DNA from: Muribaculaceae bacterium
GTDB taxonomy: Bacteria > Bacteroidota > Bacteroidia > Bacteroidales > Muribaculaceae
Assembly: GCA_017478855.1 (NCBI GenBank)
Contig: JAFVCX010000046.1
Span: 1-64,000, forward strand
Length of the DNA: 64,000 nucleotides
Direction: 5' to 3'
The notes beneath the pieces were generated by a model that saw nothing but the letters and a program-made list of their open reading frames with translations, was not told the DNA's origin and searched no databases. This document shows, in pieces, positions 1-8,288 of the stretch. The position numbers and the translations under genes were made by a program. Position 1 is the first letter of the stretch; each line of letters begins with the position of its first letter.

Positions 1-629
1 GAATCTCTCTGTGACGGGAGCTCCGCCCGGCCCCACCCGCACGGACGCGGGAGGGGACGCGCGTTCCTCTCCTGTACTTCTTTCCTTTTCCTGTATTGGC
101 TGTTCGCAATCACTTCAATGAACTCAGGCCCCGCGCCCAAGGACCCCGAAAAACCGCACGCACACGGCGTGACAGACAGAGGCACCTCGCGGCGCCGACG
201 CGCGGCGAGGGGCGAAAAGCGACGCAAAATTACTGCCTTTTCGCCATACCGGCCAAATTTTTCAGCAACTTTTTTTCAAAAAAAAATTGCCGCGTTTTCG
301 CAACAAACAAATAAGAAACACAGAACCAACACCTTATCACTAACAGAAAATTTACGCCACCCGAAAGGAATATGGCTCCAAAAAGCGAAAACTTGCCAAA
401 AATACCCCCATTAGCGCATTTGCCGCACACACGCCGCAGCGCACCCCCTCTCTCTACAATTCGCCGGCCAAAACCACGACACATTATATATAAGGCCACG
501 GCAAGGGTGGGGGTGGAGGCTGTTTCTTGGGCCACCGCAGCGGCATCCACATCCACAAACGCCAGAACCCGAACAGCGCATCAAAAAAACAAAAAACTGG
601 CAATATGCATCTGAAAAAATGCGGGCTTA
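1..629. other. Intergenic stretch, no supportable gene
   Basis: I see no convincing gene or RNA here. The first 200 bases are GC-rich and the rest holds many A and T runs. Short open frames exist on both strands, but their translations are low-complexity or arginine/proline-rich and look like noise. No tRNA arm motifs were recognised. The stretch probably contains the end of a unit to the left plus regulatory sequence ahead of rpsU. Confidence 0.5.
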
Positions 630-632
630 TTG

Positions 633-662
633 TTGTGAATAAAGAATTTATTTGTAATTTTG
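633..662 (+). promoter_or_regulatory. Promoter of the rpsU transcript
   Basis: A TTG at 633-635 is followed after about 19 bases by TAATTTTG (655-662), matching the Bacteroidetes primary-sigma consensus (TTTG, then TAnnTTTG). Transcription would begin near 669, which leaves a leader of roughly 280 bases before the rpsU start codon. Confidence 0.55.
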
Positions 663-680
663 CCCCGCTAAAAAACCGAA

Positions 681-690
681 AGGAGGTTGA
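681..690 (+). promoter_or_regulatory. Consensus Shine-Dalgarno sequence in the rpsU leader
   Basis: AGGAGGTTGA lies about 12 bases after the predicted transcription start and 260 bases before the rpsU start codon, with no ATG at a usable distance. Bacteroidetes rarely use Shine-Dalgarno pairing because bS21, bS6 and bS18 hide the anti-SD tail of 16S rRNA. An exposed SD in the bS21 gene's own leader therefore suggests feedback control. A CCTCC at 820-824 could pair with it. The function is inferred. Confidence 0.35.
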
Positions 691-952
691 TTTAACACCC
701 CAAGAAGAACGACAAACTTCACATATTCAACGCCATAGCGGACACTTCCCCTAACGCAAGTCCGCACAGGTCAGAACCGCGATAAGGCGGCATGGCCTGC
801 TATGAAATGGCAAAAAATTCCTCCACCAGCCACCACATCGCCGACTTCCACACAACAAAAAAACGCGTTCCACCGCACAACGAGTGGAAAGCGGCAGTGG
901 TCAGCCCGAAAAAAATCAAAAACAAAAAATAACTCAAAAACCAAACAACATC

Positions 953-1144
953 ATGATCGTTGTACCCGTAAAAGAAGGCGAGAACATCGAACGCGCCCTG
1001 AAGAAATTCAAACGTAAATATGAGAAGACCGGCATCGTGAAAGAGCTTCGCGCACGCCAAGCATTCCAAAAGCCCTCGGTCATCAACCGTAAGAAGATGA
1101 TGAAGGCCGTCTACGTGCAGCACCTGCGCGACGCCGAGGAGTAA
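953..1144 (+). CDS. rpsU: 30S ribosomal protein bS21
   Basis: This 63-residue basic protein is bS21 of the small ribosomal subunit. It starts MIVVPVKEGE and continues with the helix containing ERALKKFKRKYEKTG and a lysine/arginine-rich C-terminus, at the usual family length. I chose ATG 953 because the longer in-frame start at 884 adds 23 low-complexity residues. In Bacteroidetes bS21 also helps sequester the anti-Shine-Dalgarno end of 16S rRNA. There is no SD just before this ATG. It is monocistronic: hairpins follow and the next gene is on the other strand. Confidence 0.95.
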   Translation: MIVVPVKEGENIERALKKFKRKYEKTGIVKELRARQAFQKPSVINRKKMMKAVYVQHLRDAEE

Positions 1145-1164
1145 CTCCGGCGACCTCACGCGCC

Positions 1165-1185
1165 AAAAGCGTTCTCCGCTTTTTT
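1165..1185 (+). terminator. Rho-independent terminator after rpsU
   Basis: A perfect 7-bp stem (AAAAGCG at 1165-1171 with CGCTTTT at 1177-1183) runs directly into a T tract. It sits 20 bases after the rpsU stop codon. Confidence 0.6.
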
Positions 1186-1203
1186 GAGCAAAGACAAAAA
1201 ATG

Positions 1204-1246
1204 GGGAGTGAATGGGCATCAAGCCATTCGCTCCCTGTGTTTTTTT
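1204..1246. terminator. Bidirectional terminator between rpsU and the RDD gene
   Basis: A 12-bp stem (1204-1215 with 1224-1235, one G-T pair) is followed by seven T residues on the plus strand. It is preceded by A residues that give a T tract on the minus strand. It lies between convergent rpsU and the RDD gene and can serve both. Confidence 0.7.
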
Positions 1247-1282
1247 GCACGCTGCCTCAGAAAACCCAAACGCGGCGCGGCA

Positions 1283-2005
1283 CTACACCTCCACGGTGGA
1301 GCAATAGTAATAATAGTCGTTAAGCACCGTGGTGAGGAATTGCTCTTGTGTGCCTTGCGTGGGCACCAGTTGCATCATCATCTGCATCTTAATGGCCAGC
1401 TGGGCAATGAGGTGCTCGCGGTCGGGGCGGCTGTTGTTGAGCACGCGCGTCACCACTTGGGCTTGGACGGTCGAGAGGTCGGCCGCTTCGGCATAGGTGG
1501 GCTCATAACCGGGCATGGTGTAGTCATAGCTGGGCAGCGCCACCAGCGGCGTGCGCGCTTTCACCACGATAGTGCCGGCCGCCATGTCGCCCAAGCGCTG
1601 ATGCTTGCGGGAAAACAAAATGGGCAAAACAGCCAGACCTGTCAGCTCTATCTCGACGGGCGAGAGGATGAAACGCAGCAAATAGGACGACACAGTGGGC
1701 GTCGTGCCATCTTCCTGCACCACGCGGATGCCCATCACCTGCTTGCCCACGCTCTGCCCATGATGGAAAATCTCCATGAGCGGATGATAAAGAATCGTGG
1801 GCAACATAAACACGCACACATAGTACACCACCCTTTCGTTATCGCTCAGCAACGAGTTCAGCTGAGACAAAATCAAGAGCGACAGGCCCGCATAGGCGGC
1901 CTGAATGGCGAAATCAATCAAACGAGCCACAATGCGGTCGGCAAGGCTCGCCGGAGTTTGCTGGAGGGTCACATAATCGCCCGTTACGATGCTGTTGTTT
2001 GCCAT
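1283..2005 (-). CDS. RDD family membrane protein
   Basis: This 240-residue inner-membrane protein has the RDD domain. The conserved start is visible as LADRIVARLIDFAIQ near residue 21. Hydrophobic segments lie near residues 33-50 and 62-80, then the GQSVGKQVMGIRVV signature, another hydrophobic segment near 115-130, and the family-typical RLGDMAAGTIVV. The C-terminal 80 residues are soluble. RDD proteins are linked to transport or envelope roles, but the exact substrate is unknown. It is divergent from the SpoIIM operon, and this pairing recurs in many genomes, so the products probably act in one membrane system. Confidence 0.85.
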   Translation of the reverse strand: MANNSIVTGDYVTLQQTPASLADRIVARLIDFAIQAAYAGLSLLILSQLNSLLSDNERVVYYVCVFMLPTILYHPLMEIFHHGQSVGKQVMGIRVVQEDGTTPTVSSYLLRFILSPVEIELTGLAVLPILFSRKHQRLGDMAAGTIVVKARTPLVALPSYDYTMPGYEPTYAEAADLSTVQAQVVTRVLNNSRPDREHLIAQLAIKMQMMMQLVPTQGTQEQFLTTVLNDYYYYCSTVEV

Positions 2006-2024
2006 CTTTTTTACTATAGTGATG

Positions 2025-2053
2025 CAAAGTTACGATTATTCTCATTAACTTTG
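2025..2053. promoter_or_regulatory. Back-to-back -7 elements for the RDD and SpoIIM genes
   Basis: TAACTTTG occurs on the plus strand at 2046-2053 and again on the minus strand at 2025-2032. Together with flanking GC(GC)ATC sequence they form an inverted repeat. Each -7 box lies about where the -33 element of the opposite promoter should be, so the promoters overlap and may be mutually exclusive. Confidence 0.45.
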
Positions 2054-2084
2054 CGCATCTTTTTAGGCAAAACATCGCTTAAGC

Positions 2085-3044
2085 ATGAGAGAAGCCGTCT
2101 TTATCAAGCAAAACCTGCGCAAGTGGCACGAATATGAATACGTCATCTCGATGGCCGAAACACGTCCGGCCGACGAGCTTGCCGACATCTACCACGACCT
2201 TGCCGCCGACCTCGCTTTTGCTCAGACGCAATATCCCGCCTCACGCACCACTCAATACCTCAACAACCTCACTCTGCGACTTCACACCAGCATCTACGAC
2301 AATCGTCGCGAGAAATGGTCGCGCGTTGTCAGGTTCTGGACCCATGAGGTGCCTCTGGCCGTGTGGGATGCCCGACGCGCCTTGTTGCTCTCGCTGGGAT
2401 TGTTTCTGCTCTTTGTGGCCATCGGTTTCTGGTCGAGCGTGAACGACATGGACTTTCCCCGCCTCATTTTGGGCGATTATTATGTGGACATGACCATCGA
2501 AAACATCAAAAGAGGCGACCCGGCAGCCGTCTACCAGACCGGCGGCAACACCGAGTCATTTCTTCGAATCGCGCTCAACAACGTCATGGTGTCGCTCATG
2601 GCTTTTGCCTTGGGAATATTCACCAGCCTCGGCTCCGTTTATTACTTGATGAGCAACGGCATCATGGTAGGAGCGTTCACGGCTCTGTTTCACAATGAGG
2701 GAGTGATGGGCAACGCCATGCTGGCCATCATGCTGCACGGCACCCTTGAGCTTTCCACCATCGTGCTCATGGGCGGTGCAGGCATCGTGATGGGCAACGG
2801 CTGGCTCTTTCCGGGAACCTATAGCCGCATGGTGTCGTTTCGCCGCAGCGCCAAACGCGGGCTGAAAATTGTGGTGGGCACATTGCCGGTGGTGCTTTGC
2901 GCCGCTCTCATCGAGGGTTACTTGTCGCGTTACACTCATTGGGCTTCCTCGCTCCGACTGGGCATCATCGTGATGTCGGCCGCTTTCATTCTGTATTACT
3001 ACGTCTATTTGCCCTATCGGTGCAGCCATGAGAACGAGAACTGA
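2085..3044 (+). CDS. SpoIIM family (stage II sporulation protein M-like) membrane protein
   Basis: This 319-residue integral membrane protein belongs to the SpoIIM family. A roughly 105-residue cytoplasmic N-terminus, rich in charged residues, leads into several membrane helices beginning at ALLLSLGLFLLFVAIGFW. The family-typical region with FALGIFTSLGSVYYLMSNGIMVGAF and HGTLELSTIVLMGGAGIVMG follows. In non-sporulating bacteria the role is not sporulation; the gene travels with MoxR and DUF58 genes. It starts the operon and overlaps the next gene by 17 bases, implying translational coupling. Confidence 0.85.
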   Translation: MREAVFIKQNLRKWHEYEYVISMAETRPADELADIYHDLAADLAFAQTQYPASRTTQYLNNLTLRLHTSIYDNRREKWSRVVRFWTHEVPLAVWDARRALLLSLGLFLLFVAIGFWSSVNDMDFPRLILGDYYVDMTIENIKRGDPAAVYQTGGNTESFLRIALNNVMVSLMAFALGIFTSLGSVYYLMSNGIMVGAFTALFHNEGVMGNAMLAIMLHGTLELSTIVLMGGAGIVMGNGWLFPGTYSRMVSFRRSAKRGLKIVVGTLPVVLCAALIEGYLSRYTHWASSLRLGIIVMSAAFILYYYVYLPYRCSHENEN

Positions 3045-3933
3045 CCACAACCAGCCAGAACAAGTGCAACTCTATGTGCAGCGCACTGCCAGTGAGTGCA
3101 TGAACGCCACGGCCGACTTCGTGCGCGGTTCATGGCGCACGCTCCTGTCCTATTCTCTCCTCTTTTTGCTGCCGGTGGCAGTGGTGCAGAGTCGCGGAGT
3201 GGTGTGGATGATTGCCAATCTCATTGAGGATACCGACGGCGGTATGACCGGATCGCTCACCGTCACCCTGATAATGCTTGTGGTGGGATTCTGGCTCGTC
3301 AATGCGTTGGTGTGGGGCATGATGCAGCTGCACACCACTCGAAACGGCGGCCTGAACGACCTTAAATGGCACGAAGCGTGGCCCGTGCTGCGACGCACCC
3401 TGTGGCGCATGGTGCCCGTCATAATCATCATGACGTTAGTGAGTGCCCCCTTGCTGTCGGTCTATCTCGTGGCCAGCGTCATTATGCCTTTTGTCGCGCT
3501 GGCCTATGGTGTGGCCGTGATTCCTATCCTGCTCATTGCCCCCATCTATCTGTTTGAAGATTCCACCGGCCTCATTCAGGCCGTGCGCAAGGCCTTCAAG
3601 ATGGGTTTCAATAATTTGGGCACCCTTTTCATGACGGGCATCACATTGCTGGTGCTGGTCAATGTGCTCGAATTCATCGTTTTCATTCCGTGGGCCGTGA
3701 CGCTCTACCTCTTTGGGACTCTTGTGAGCGACCCTCATGCGCTCTCGGCTGCCGACGAGGCCGGCCTGCTCACAAAGGCGGGATTCAGCCTCACCTCCAC
3801 CGCCCTCTGCTACTGTCTGTATGTGGCCTTTTGCTTGGTCGAAATCACCGTGGGGTTCGTCTACGGAAGTGCCACGCAAGCACGCGACGACGTTTCGCTC
3901 ATCGAGGACATTCATCAGTTTGAAAACCTGTGA
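3028..3933 (+). CDS. Multi-pass membrane protein of the MoxR/DUF58 operon
   Basis: This 301-residue protein is predicted to be an inner-membrane protein with about six hydrophobic segments (for example near residues 38-55, 75-95, 134-160, 165-180 and 215-240). It has no motif I can assign to an enzyme. The start overlaps the preceding SpoIIM-like gene by 17 bases and the stop touches the following DUF4129 gene, so it is a core operon member. Proteins in this position are common in Bacteroidetes MoxR/DUF58 clusters but lack a known function. It may form a membrane complex with the SpoIIM and RDD proteins. Confidence 0.75.
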   Translation: MRTRTDHNQPEQVQLYVQRTASECMNATADFVRGSWRTLLSYSLLFLLPVAVVQSRGVVWMIANLIEDTDGGMTGSLTVTLIMLVVGFWLVNALVWGMMQLHTTRNGGLNDLKWHEAWPVLRRTLWRMVPVIIIMTLVSAPLLSVYLVASVIMPFVALAYGVAVIPILLIAPIYLFEDSTGLIQAVRKAFKMGFNNLGTLFMTGITLLVLVNVLEFIVFIPWAVTLYLFGTLVSDPHALSAADEAGLLTKAGFSLTSTALCYCLYVAFCLVEITVGFVYGSATQARDDVSLIEDIHQFENL

Positions 3934-3937
3934 TGCC

Positions 3938-4585
3938 ATGTTACAGCCTGTCGACACCCTCATGACCGATACCGTTTTGTTGCAAACCTTGCAGCAAAAT
4001 CCGCAATACGACTACACCCGTGAGCTGCGCGGATTGGCCGAGGAAAACGCCCCATCTCTCATCGACGACATCACGCGTTTCTTCGACCGGATGTTCAACG
4101 ACACGCTCCACCACGCTTTCAGCAGCGAGATGCGCCCCATGTGGTATGTGGTGGCAGTGGTGATTCTCATTGCGGCAGGCATCTACATTTTCCTTTATAA
4201 GCCCGCGTTGTTCCGTCGCGACGGCGACAAAGCGGAGTTTGCCTACGATGTGACCGACGATGACATCTATGGCATCGATTTCGACGGCCGCATCGCACAA
4301 GCCGTTGAGCGGCGCGACCATCGCGAGGCGACACGCCTCACCTATCTGAAAACGCTACGCCGGCTGGCCGACGGGCATCGCATCGCATGGGCACTGCACA
4401 AAACGCCCACACAATACACCCGCGAGGAACGCTCTCCCGTTTTTCGCGAAATGACTCATGAGTTTATGCGTGTGCGCTATGGCAACCGCACCGCCACAGC
4501 ACGCACCTACGAACTCATGCGTGACCGCGCCACACAGCTCTTACGCGACGACGATGAGCAAGAAGCGAAAGGAGGTGACGCATGA
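3938..4585 (+). CDS. DUF4129 domain-containing protein
   Basis: This protein of about 215 residues has one membrane helix near residues 68-87 (MWYVVAVVILIAAGIYIFLY). A cytoplasmic C-terminal domain follows with the DUF4129 pattern (REATRLTYLKTLRRLADGHRIAW, then a conserved THEFMRVRYGNR). I chose ATG 3938, just after the previous stop codon; a longer frame upstream overlaps the preceding gene. It ends with a 4-base ATGA overlap with the next gene. DUF4129 proteins accompany MoxR ATPases and transglutaminase or DUF58 proteins. The molecular role is unknown. Confidence 0.8.
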   Translation: MLQPVDTLMTDTVLLQTLQQNPQYDYTRELRGLAEENAPSLIDDITRFFDRMFNDTLHHAFSSEMRPMWYVVAVVILIAAGIYIFLYKPALFRRDGDKAEFAYDVTDDDIYGIDFDGRIAQAVERRDHREATRLTYLKTLRRLADGHRIAWALHKTPTQYTREERSPVFREMTHEFMRVRYGNRTATARTYELMRDRATQLLRDDDEQEAKGGDA

Positions 4586-5859
4586 GGCATTCGGGTGTAT
4601 TCATTGCCGCTCTCGTGGTGGTTATGCTCGTGATAATCATTATCGAGGCCATGACTCCACGCAGATTTTCATGGCAACAGACCTATGCCCACACCTCCGA
4701 TGAGCCTTTCGGGTGTGCGTTGGTCGATTCGCTGCTGGCCGCTTCATTGCCCAACGGCTACGAAGTGAGCCCCAAAAGTTTTGCGCAAATCAGAGATGAC
4801 TCAGGTTTTGCCCAGAAACACACGTTCCTTGTGGTGAATCGGCAGTTTGATGACTACAATCATCCGCTGCAGGGGCTTCCGCTGCTCGAACTGGCCGAAC
4901 GCGGCCACAATGTGGTTATTGCCACCACAGCTTTAGAGGACGATACCCTGTCGCACAAGTTGGGTGTCAGCATTCTCTACGACACCTATTTTTCTGTGCG
5001 TCATCTGAAAAACAGCTACTCTGAAGCGCTATACCTCAATCTGAAGTGGTGCCCCTCATTGCTCTACGACGACACTTGCAGCTGGCAGATGCCCGATGCC
5101 GTGCCCTCTTCTTTCGTTTCAGCAAAGCGTGACCAACCCATGCAGGTTTTCGTCACCCGCACTTATAGTGATTTCTCATGGACTGTAGATGAACGCATTG
5201 ACTATGAGTTTACCGACACGGTGGCAGCCAGCATCAGCTATGGACGAGGCACCATCGTGCTGGTGGCTATTCCGGCCATTTTCTCCAATTTCGGTTTTGT
5301 GTCGTGCGGCACGGCATCGCTGGCCATGCGACTGCTCTCACCTGTGGCCGACGTGCCCGTGGTGCGCATCAATCCTTCTGAGCGAGCTGCTCTCACCGGC
5401 AAAAGCGAGTCGGTGCTGCGCGGTCTGCTCGAGCGACCACCTTTGCGGTGGGCACTCTACGCGGCACTCATAGGTGTGCTGCTGGCCATTATTTTCACCG
5501 CGCGGCGCAGGCAACGCGTGATTCCCGTCATCAAGCCGCCGGCCAACGTTTCGCTGGAAATGGTGCGCCACATAGGCTCCCTTTACTTTCAGCGGCATGA
5601 CAATGCAGACTTGCTGGCCAAGAAGTTTGCCTATTTCACCGAGGAGGTGCGCAAGCTCACACTCATCGATGTCGACGACGCGACGCACCGCGACGACAAC
5701 GCCCTGTTGCTGTCGCAACGCTCTGGCCTCGACCGCGATGAAATCAAGCAAAACCTGCACAGCATAGGCCTGTGGATTGATAGCGGAGAGCAGCCGGCAA
5801 ACCTCGTGCTCATGCGCAGCATCGATTTTATGAACAACCTCATTAAGAAATTATCCTAA
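4582..5859 (+). CDS. DUF4350 domain-containing membrane protein
   Basis: This 425-residue protein has an N-terminal anchor (residues 4-22). An extracytoplasmic region of about 260 residues follows, with a DUF4350-like alpha/beta domain containing LLELAERGHNVVIATTALEDD. A second membrane segment lies near residues 292-310 and a helical cytoplasmic tail ends the protein. DUF4350 resembles GldG-type or glutamine-amidotransferase-like folds with no known activity. It overlaps the DUF4129 gene by 4 bases and sits 16 bases before the MoxR gene, so the two are surely cotranscribed. Confidence 0.78.
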   Translation: MRHSGVFIAALVVVMLVIIIIEAMTPRRFSWQQTYAHTSDEPFGCALVDSLLAASLPNGYEVSPKSFAQIRDDSGFAQKHTFLVVNRQFDDYNHPLQGLPLLELAERGHNVVIATTALEDDTLSHKLGVSILYDTYFSVRHLKNSYSEALYLNLKWCPSLLYDDTCSWQMPDAVPSSFVSAKRDQPMQVFVTRTYSDFSWTVDERIDYEFTDTVAASISYGRGTIVLVAIPAIFSNFGFVSCGTASLAMRLLSPVADVPVVRINPSERAALTGKSESVLRGLLERPPLRWALYAALIGVLLAIIFTARRRQRVIPVIKPPANVSLEMVRHIGSLYFQRHDNADLLAKKFAYFTEEVRKLTLIDVDDATHRDDNALLLSQRSGLDRDEIKQNLHSIGLWIDSGEQPANLVLMRSIDFMNNLIKKLS

Positions 5860-5875
5860 TTTGCTCTGATATACT

Positions 5876-6850
5876 ATGGAACAAAACAACGAACATCGAG
5901 TAGACCTCGACCTGATGGCCGAAAAAGTCAATCTTTTGCGCGAGCGCATCGGGCAGGTGATTGTGGGTCAAGACAATGTGGTGGATTTGATTCTCACCTG
6001 CATTCTTGCCGATGGGCATGTGCTGCTCGAAGGGGTGCCCGGTGTGGCAAAAACCCTCATGGCAAGGCTCATGGCCAAGCTCATCGACGCGCGGTTCAGC
6101 CGCATTCAGTTCACCCCCGACCTCATGCCCACCGATGTGCTGGGCACCACCGTGTTCAACATGAAAACCTCCGAATTCAGTTTTCATGAAGGGCCGGCCT
6201 TTGCCGACGTGGTGCTCGTCGACGAAATCAACCGCGCTCCGGCCAAGACGCAGGCCGCCCTGTTCGAAGTGATGGAGGAGCGGCAAGTGACCATCGATGG
6301 CACCACCCGACGCATGGGCGACGTCTACACCATCATCGCCACCCAGAATCCCGTGGAGCAAGAGGGCACCTACAAGTTGCCCGAAGCGCAGCTCGACCGT
6401 TTCATGATGAAAATTGTGATGGGCTATCCTTCGGCCGAGGAAGAAGTGGACATTTTGAGCCGCCACCAACGCAACACACGCCTCATGAAGCTCGACGACG
6501 TGCAGTCCGTCATCACACGCCACGAGCTGCTGCAACTCCGTGCCATGCTCGGCAAGGTGCTCGTTGAGGAATCGCTGTTGCGCTACATCGTCAACATCAT
6601 TCAGCTCACGCGCCAAAGCAAGGCCGTTTTCCTCGGAGCCTCGCCACGCGCCGCTGTGGCCATTTTGCAAGCTAGCAAGGCTTTTGCTCTGCTGCAAGGC
6701 CGCGATTTCGTCACACCCGACGACATCAAGGCCATCACGCCGGCCGTGCTGCAACACCGCCTCGTGCTCACCGCCGAGGCCGAGATGCAAGGCTTCACCC
6801 CGCTCTCGGTAGCTCTCACGCTCATCGACAAAGTGCAGGTGCCCACATAA
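5876..6850 (+). CDS. MoxR family AAA+ ATPase
   Basis: This 324-residue cytoplasmic AAA+ ATPase is of the MoxR type, a chaperone-like family that helps mature or assemble partner complexes. Walker A is GVPGVAKT near residue 60 and Walker B is VVLVDEINRAP near 120. Sensor 1 lies in IIATQNPVEQEGTYKLPEAQLDRF, and the C-terminal lid contains GASPRAAVAILQASKAFAL. Length is normal. The neighbouring DUF58 protein is the usual MoxR partner through its VWA-like fold. The preceding membrane proteins may be its clients. Confidence 0.92.
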   Translation: MEQNNEHRVDLDLMAEKVNLLRERIGQVIVGQDNVVDLILTCILADGHVLLEGVPGVAKTLMARLMAKLIDARFSRIQFTPDLMPTDVLGTTVFNMKTSEFSFHEGPAFADVVLVDEINRAPAKTQAALFEVMEERQVTIDGTTRRMGDVYTIIATQNPVEQEGTYKLPEAQLDRFMMKIVMGYPSAEEEVDILSRHQRNTRLMKLDDVQSVITRHELLQLRAMLGKVLVEESLLRYIVNIIQLTRQSKAVFLGASPRAAVAILQASKAFALLQGRDFVTPDDIKAITPAVLQHRLVLTAEAEMQGFTPLSVALTLIDKVQVPT

Positions 6851-6889
6851 TCTTCTCCACACTCATCCCTTTCCCCAAAAAACTCAAAG

Positions 6890-8200
6890 ATGTTTCTGCC
6901 GGCTCGTTTCTACTGGATTCTCATTGCGGCGGTAGCCATAATGGCTGCCGGGGCGTGGTGGGCATGGCTGTTCCCTGTGGGCATCGCCCTGCTGGCCATC
7001 CTTGCTGTGGCTGTCGCTGCCGACTTTGCCCTGCTCTGGCACCGCAAGGGCATCACAGCCGAGCGCCGGTGCAGCGAGCGTTTTTCTTGCGGCGACGACA
7101 ATGCGGTGGGGTTGCGCATCGCCAGCCGCTATCCCTTTGCCACGCGGCTCACCGTTATCGATGAAGTGCCCCACATTTTTCAGCGCAGAGATATTCTTTT
7201 TGCTCACGCTCTCGCCCCGCATGGCACCGCCACCATCACCTACCGGCTGCGCCCCACTCGCCGCGGCGTGTACGGTTTCGGCCGCATCAGGGTTTTTGCC
7301 GCCACACGCCTCGGCCTGCTGCAACGTCGCTACACCTGCGGCTCGCCGCTCAACGTGAAAGTGTTTCCCAGCTACCTCATGCTCAATCACTACGAGCTGC
7401 TGGCCATGAGCAACCAGCTCACCATGATGGGCATCAAGCGCATTCGCCGCGCGGGCAACAACACCGAGTTTGAGCAAATCAAAGATTATGTGCAGGGCGA
7501 CGACTATCGCGCCATCAACTGGAAAGCCAGCGCACGGCGCAACCAGCTCATGGTGAACGTCTACACCGATGAGCGTTCGCAGCAAATCATCAGCGTCATC
7601 GACAAAGGTCGCGTCATGCAGCAGGCTTTCGACGGCATGACCTTGCTCGACTATGCCATCAATGCCACCCTCATCTTGAGCTATGTGGCCGTGCGCAAGC
7701 AAGACCGGGCCGGGCTCATCACCTTCAACGACATGCTGCACGACTTCGTGCCGCCGGCTTGCTCACAAGCGCAGATGCAAAACCTGCTCGAAGCCCTCTA
7801 TGCGCAGCAAACCGACTTCAGCGAGAGCGACTACTCGGCTATGCTCGTCAACGTCAACCGCTTGGTGCGCAAGCGCAGCCTGCTGCTGCTTTTCACTAAC
7901 TTCTCAGGCCTCAACAGCCTCAACCGGCAGCTGCCCTACCTGCGCCAGCTCAACCGCAACCACCGCCTGCTCGTCATCTTTTTTGAGGATGAGCAGCTCA
8001 CTCAGTTCCTCAGCGAGCGTCCCGCCGACACAGAAGAATACTACCAGCACGTGATAGGCGAGAAAGTGGCACGCGAAAAGCAGCTCATCGCCATCACCCT
8101 GCAGCAGCAAGGCATCCAGTCGCTGCTCACCACGCCGGCGCAACTCTCGGTCGACATCATCAACCGCTACCTCGAAATCAAAGCCCGCCAGCTCTTTTAG
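6890..8200 (+). CDS. DUF58 domain-containing protein
   Basis: This 436-residue protein has two N-terminal membrane helices (residues 8-45), an extracytoplasmic beta-rich segment, and the DUF58 signature near residue 200: GNNTEFEQIKDYVQGDDYRAINWKASARR, abbreviated here to its key EF.....Y..GDD.R.INW pattern. A VWA-like domain follows. DUF58 proteins pair with MoxR ATPases. It is the last gene of the operon, 39 bases after moxR. Its function in Bacteroidetes is not established; related Bat operons affect aerotolerance and stress. Confidence 0.88.
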   Translation: MFLPARFYWILIAAVAIMAAGAWWAWLFPVGIALLAILAVAVAADFALLWHRKGITAERRCSERFSCGDDNAVGLRIASRYPFATRLTVIDEVPHIFQRRDILFAHALAPHGTATITYRLRPTRRGVYGFGRIRVFAATRLGLLQRRYTCGSPLNVKVFPSYLMLNHYELLAMSNQLTMMGIKRIRRAGNNTEFEQIKDYVQGDDYRAINWKASARRNQLMVNVYTDERSQQIISVIDKGRVMQQAFDGMTLLDYAINATLILSYVAVRKQDRAGLITFNDMLHDFVPPACSQAQMQNLLEALYAQQTDFSESDYSAMLVNVNRLVRKRSLLLLFTNFSGLNSLNRQLPYLRQLNRNHRLLVIFFEDEQLTQFLSERPADTEEYYQHVIGEKVAREKQLIAITLQQQGIQSLLTTPAQLSVDIINRYLEIKARQLF

Positions 8201-8288
8201 ACCCCACCACATCATCCACTTATAAAAATGGGTGCCGTATGGTTTCCCACACAACACCCATCAAGTTATTATACAATTAACAGAGAAA

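Noticed and set aside
96..556. Small open frames at the left end on both strands
   Set aside because: Translations are low-complexity with no start context or motif support.
1184..2137. 317-aa plus-strand open frame
   Set aside because: It lies antisense to the RDD gene, is rich in His and Arg, and has no domain-like pattern, so it is a shadow.
7111..7125. Further copies of the GGGGTTG promoter element
   Set aside because: Hits such as the one near 7111 and 58531 lie inside coding sequence and lack the TAAnTTTGCA box at the required spacing.
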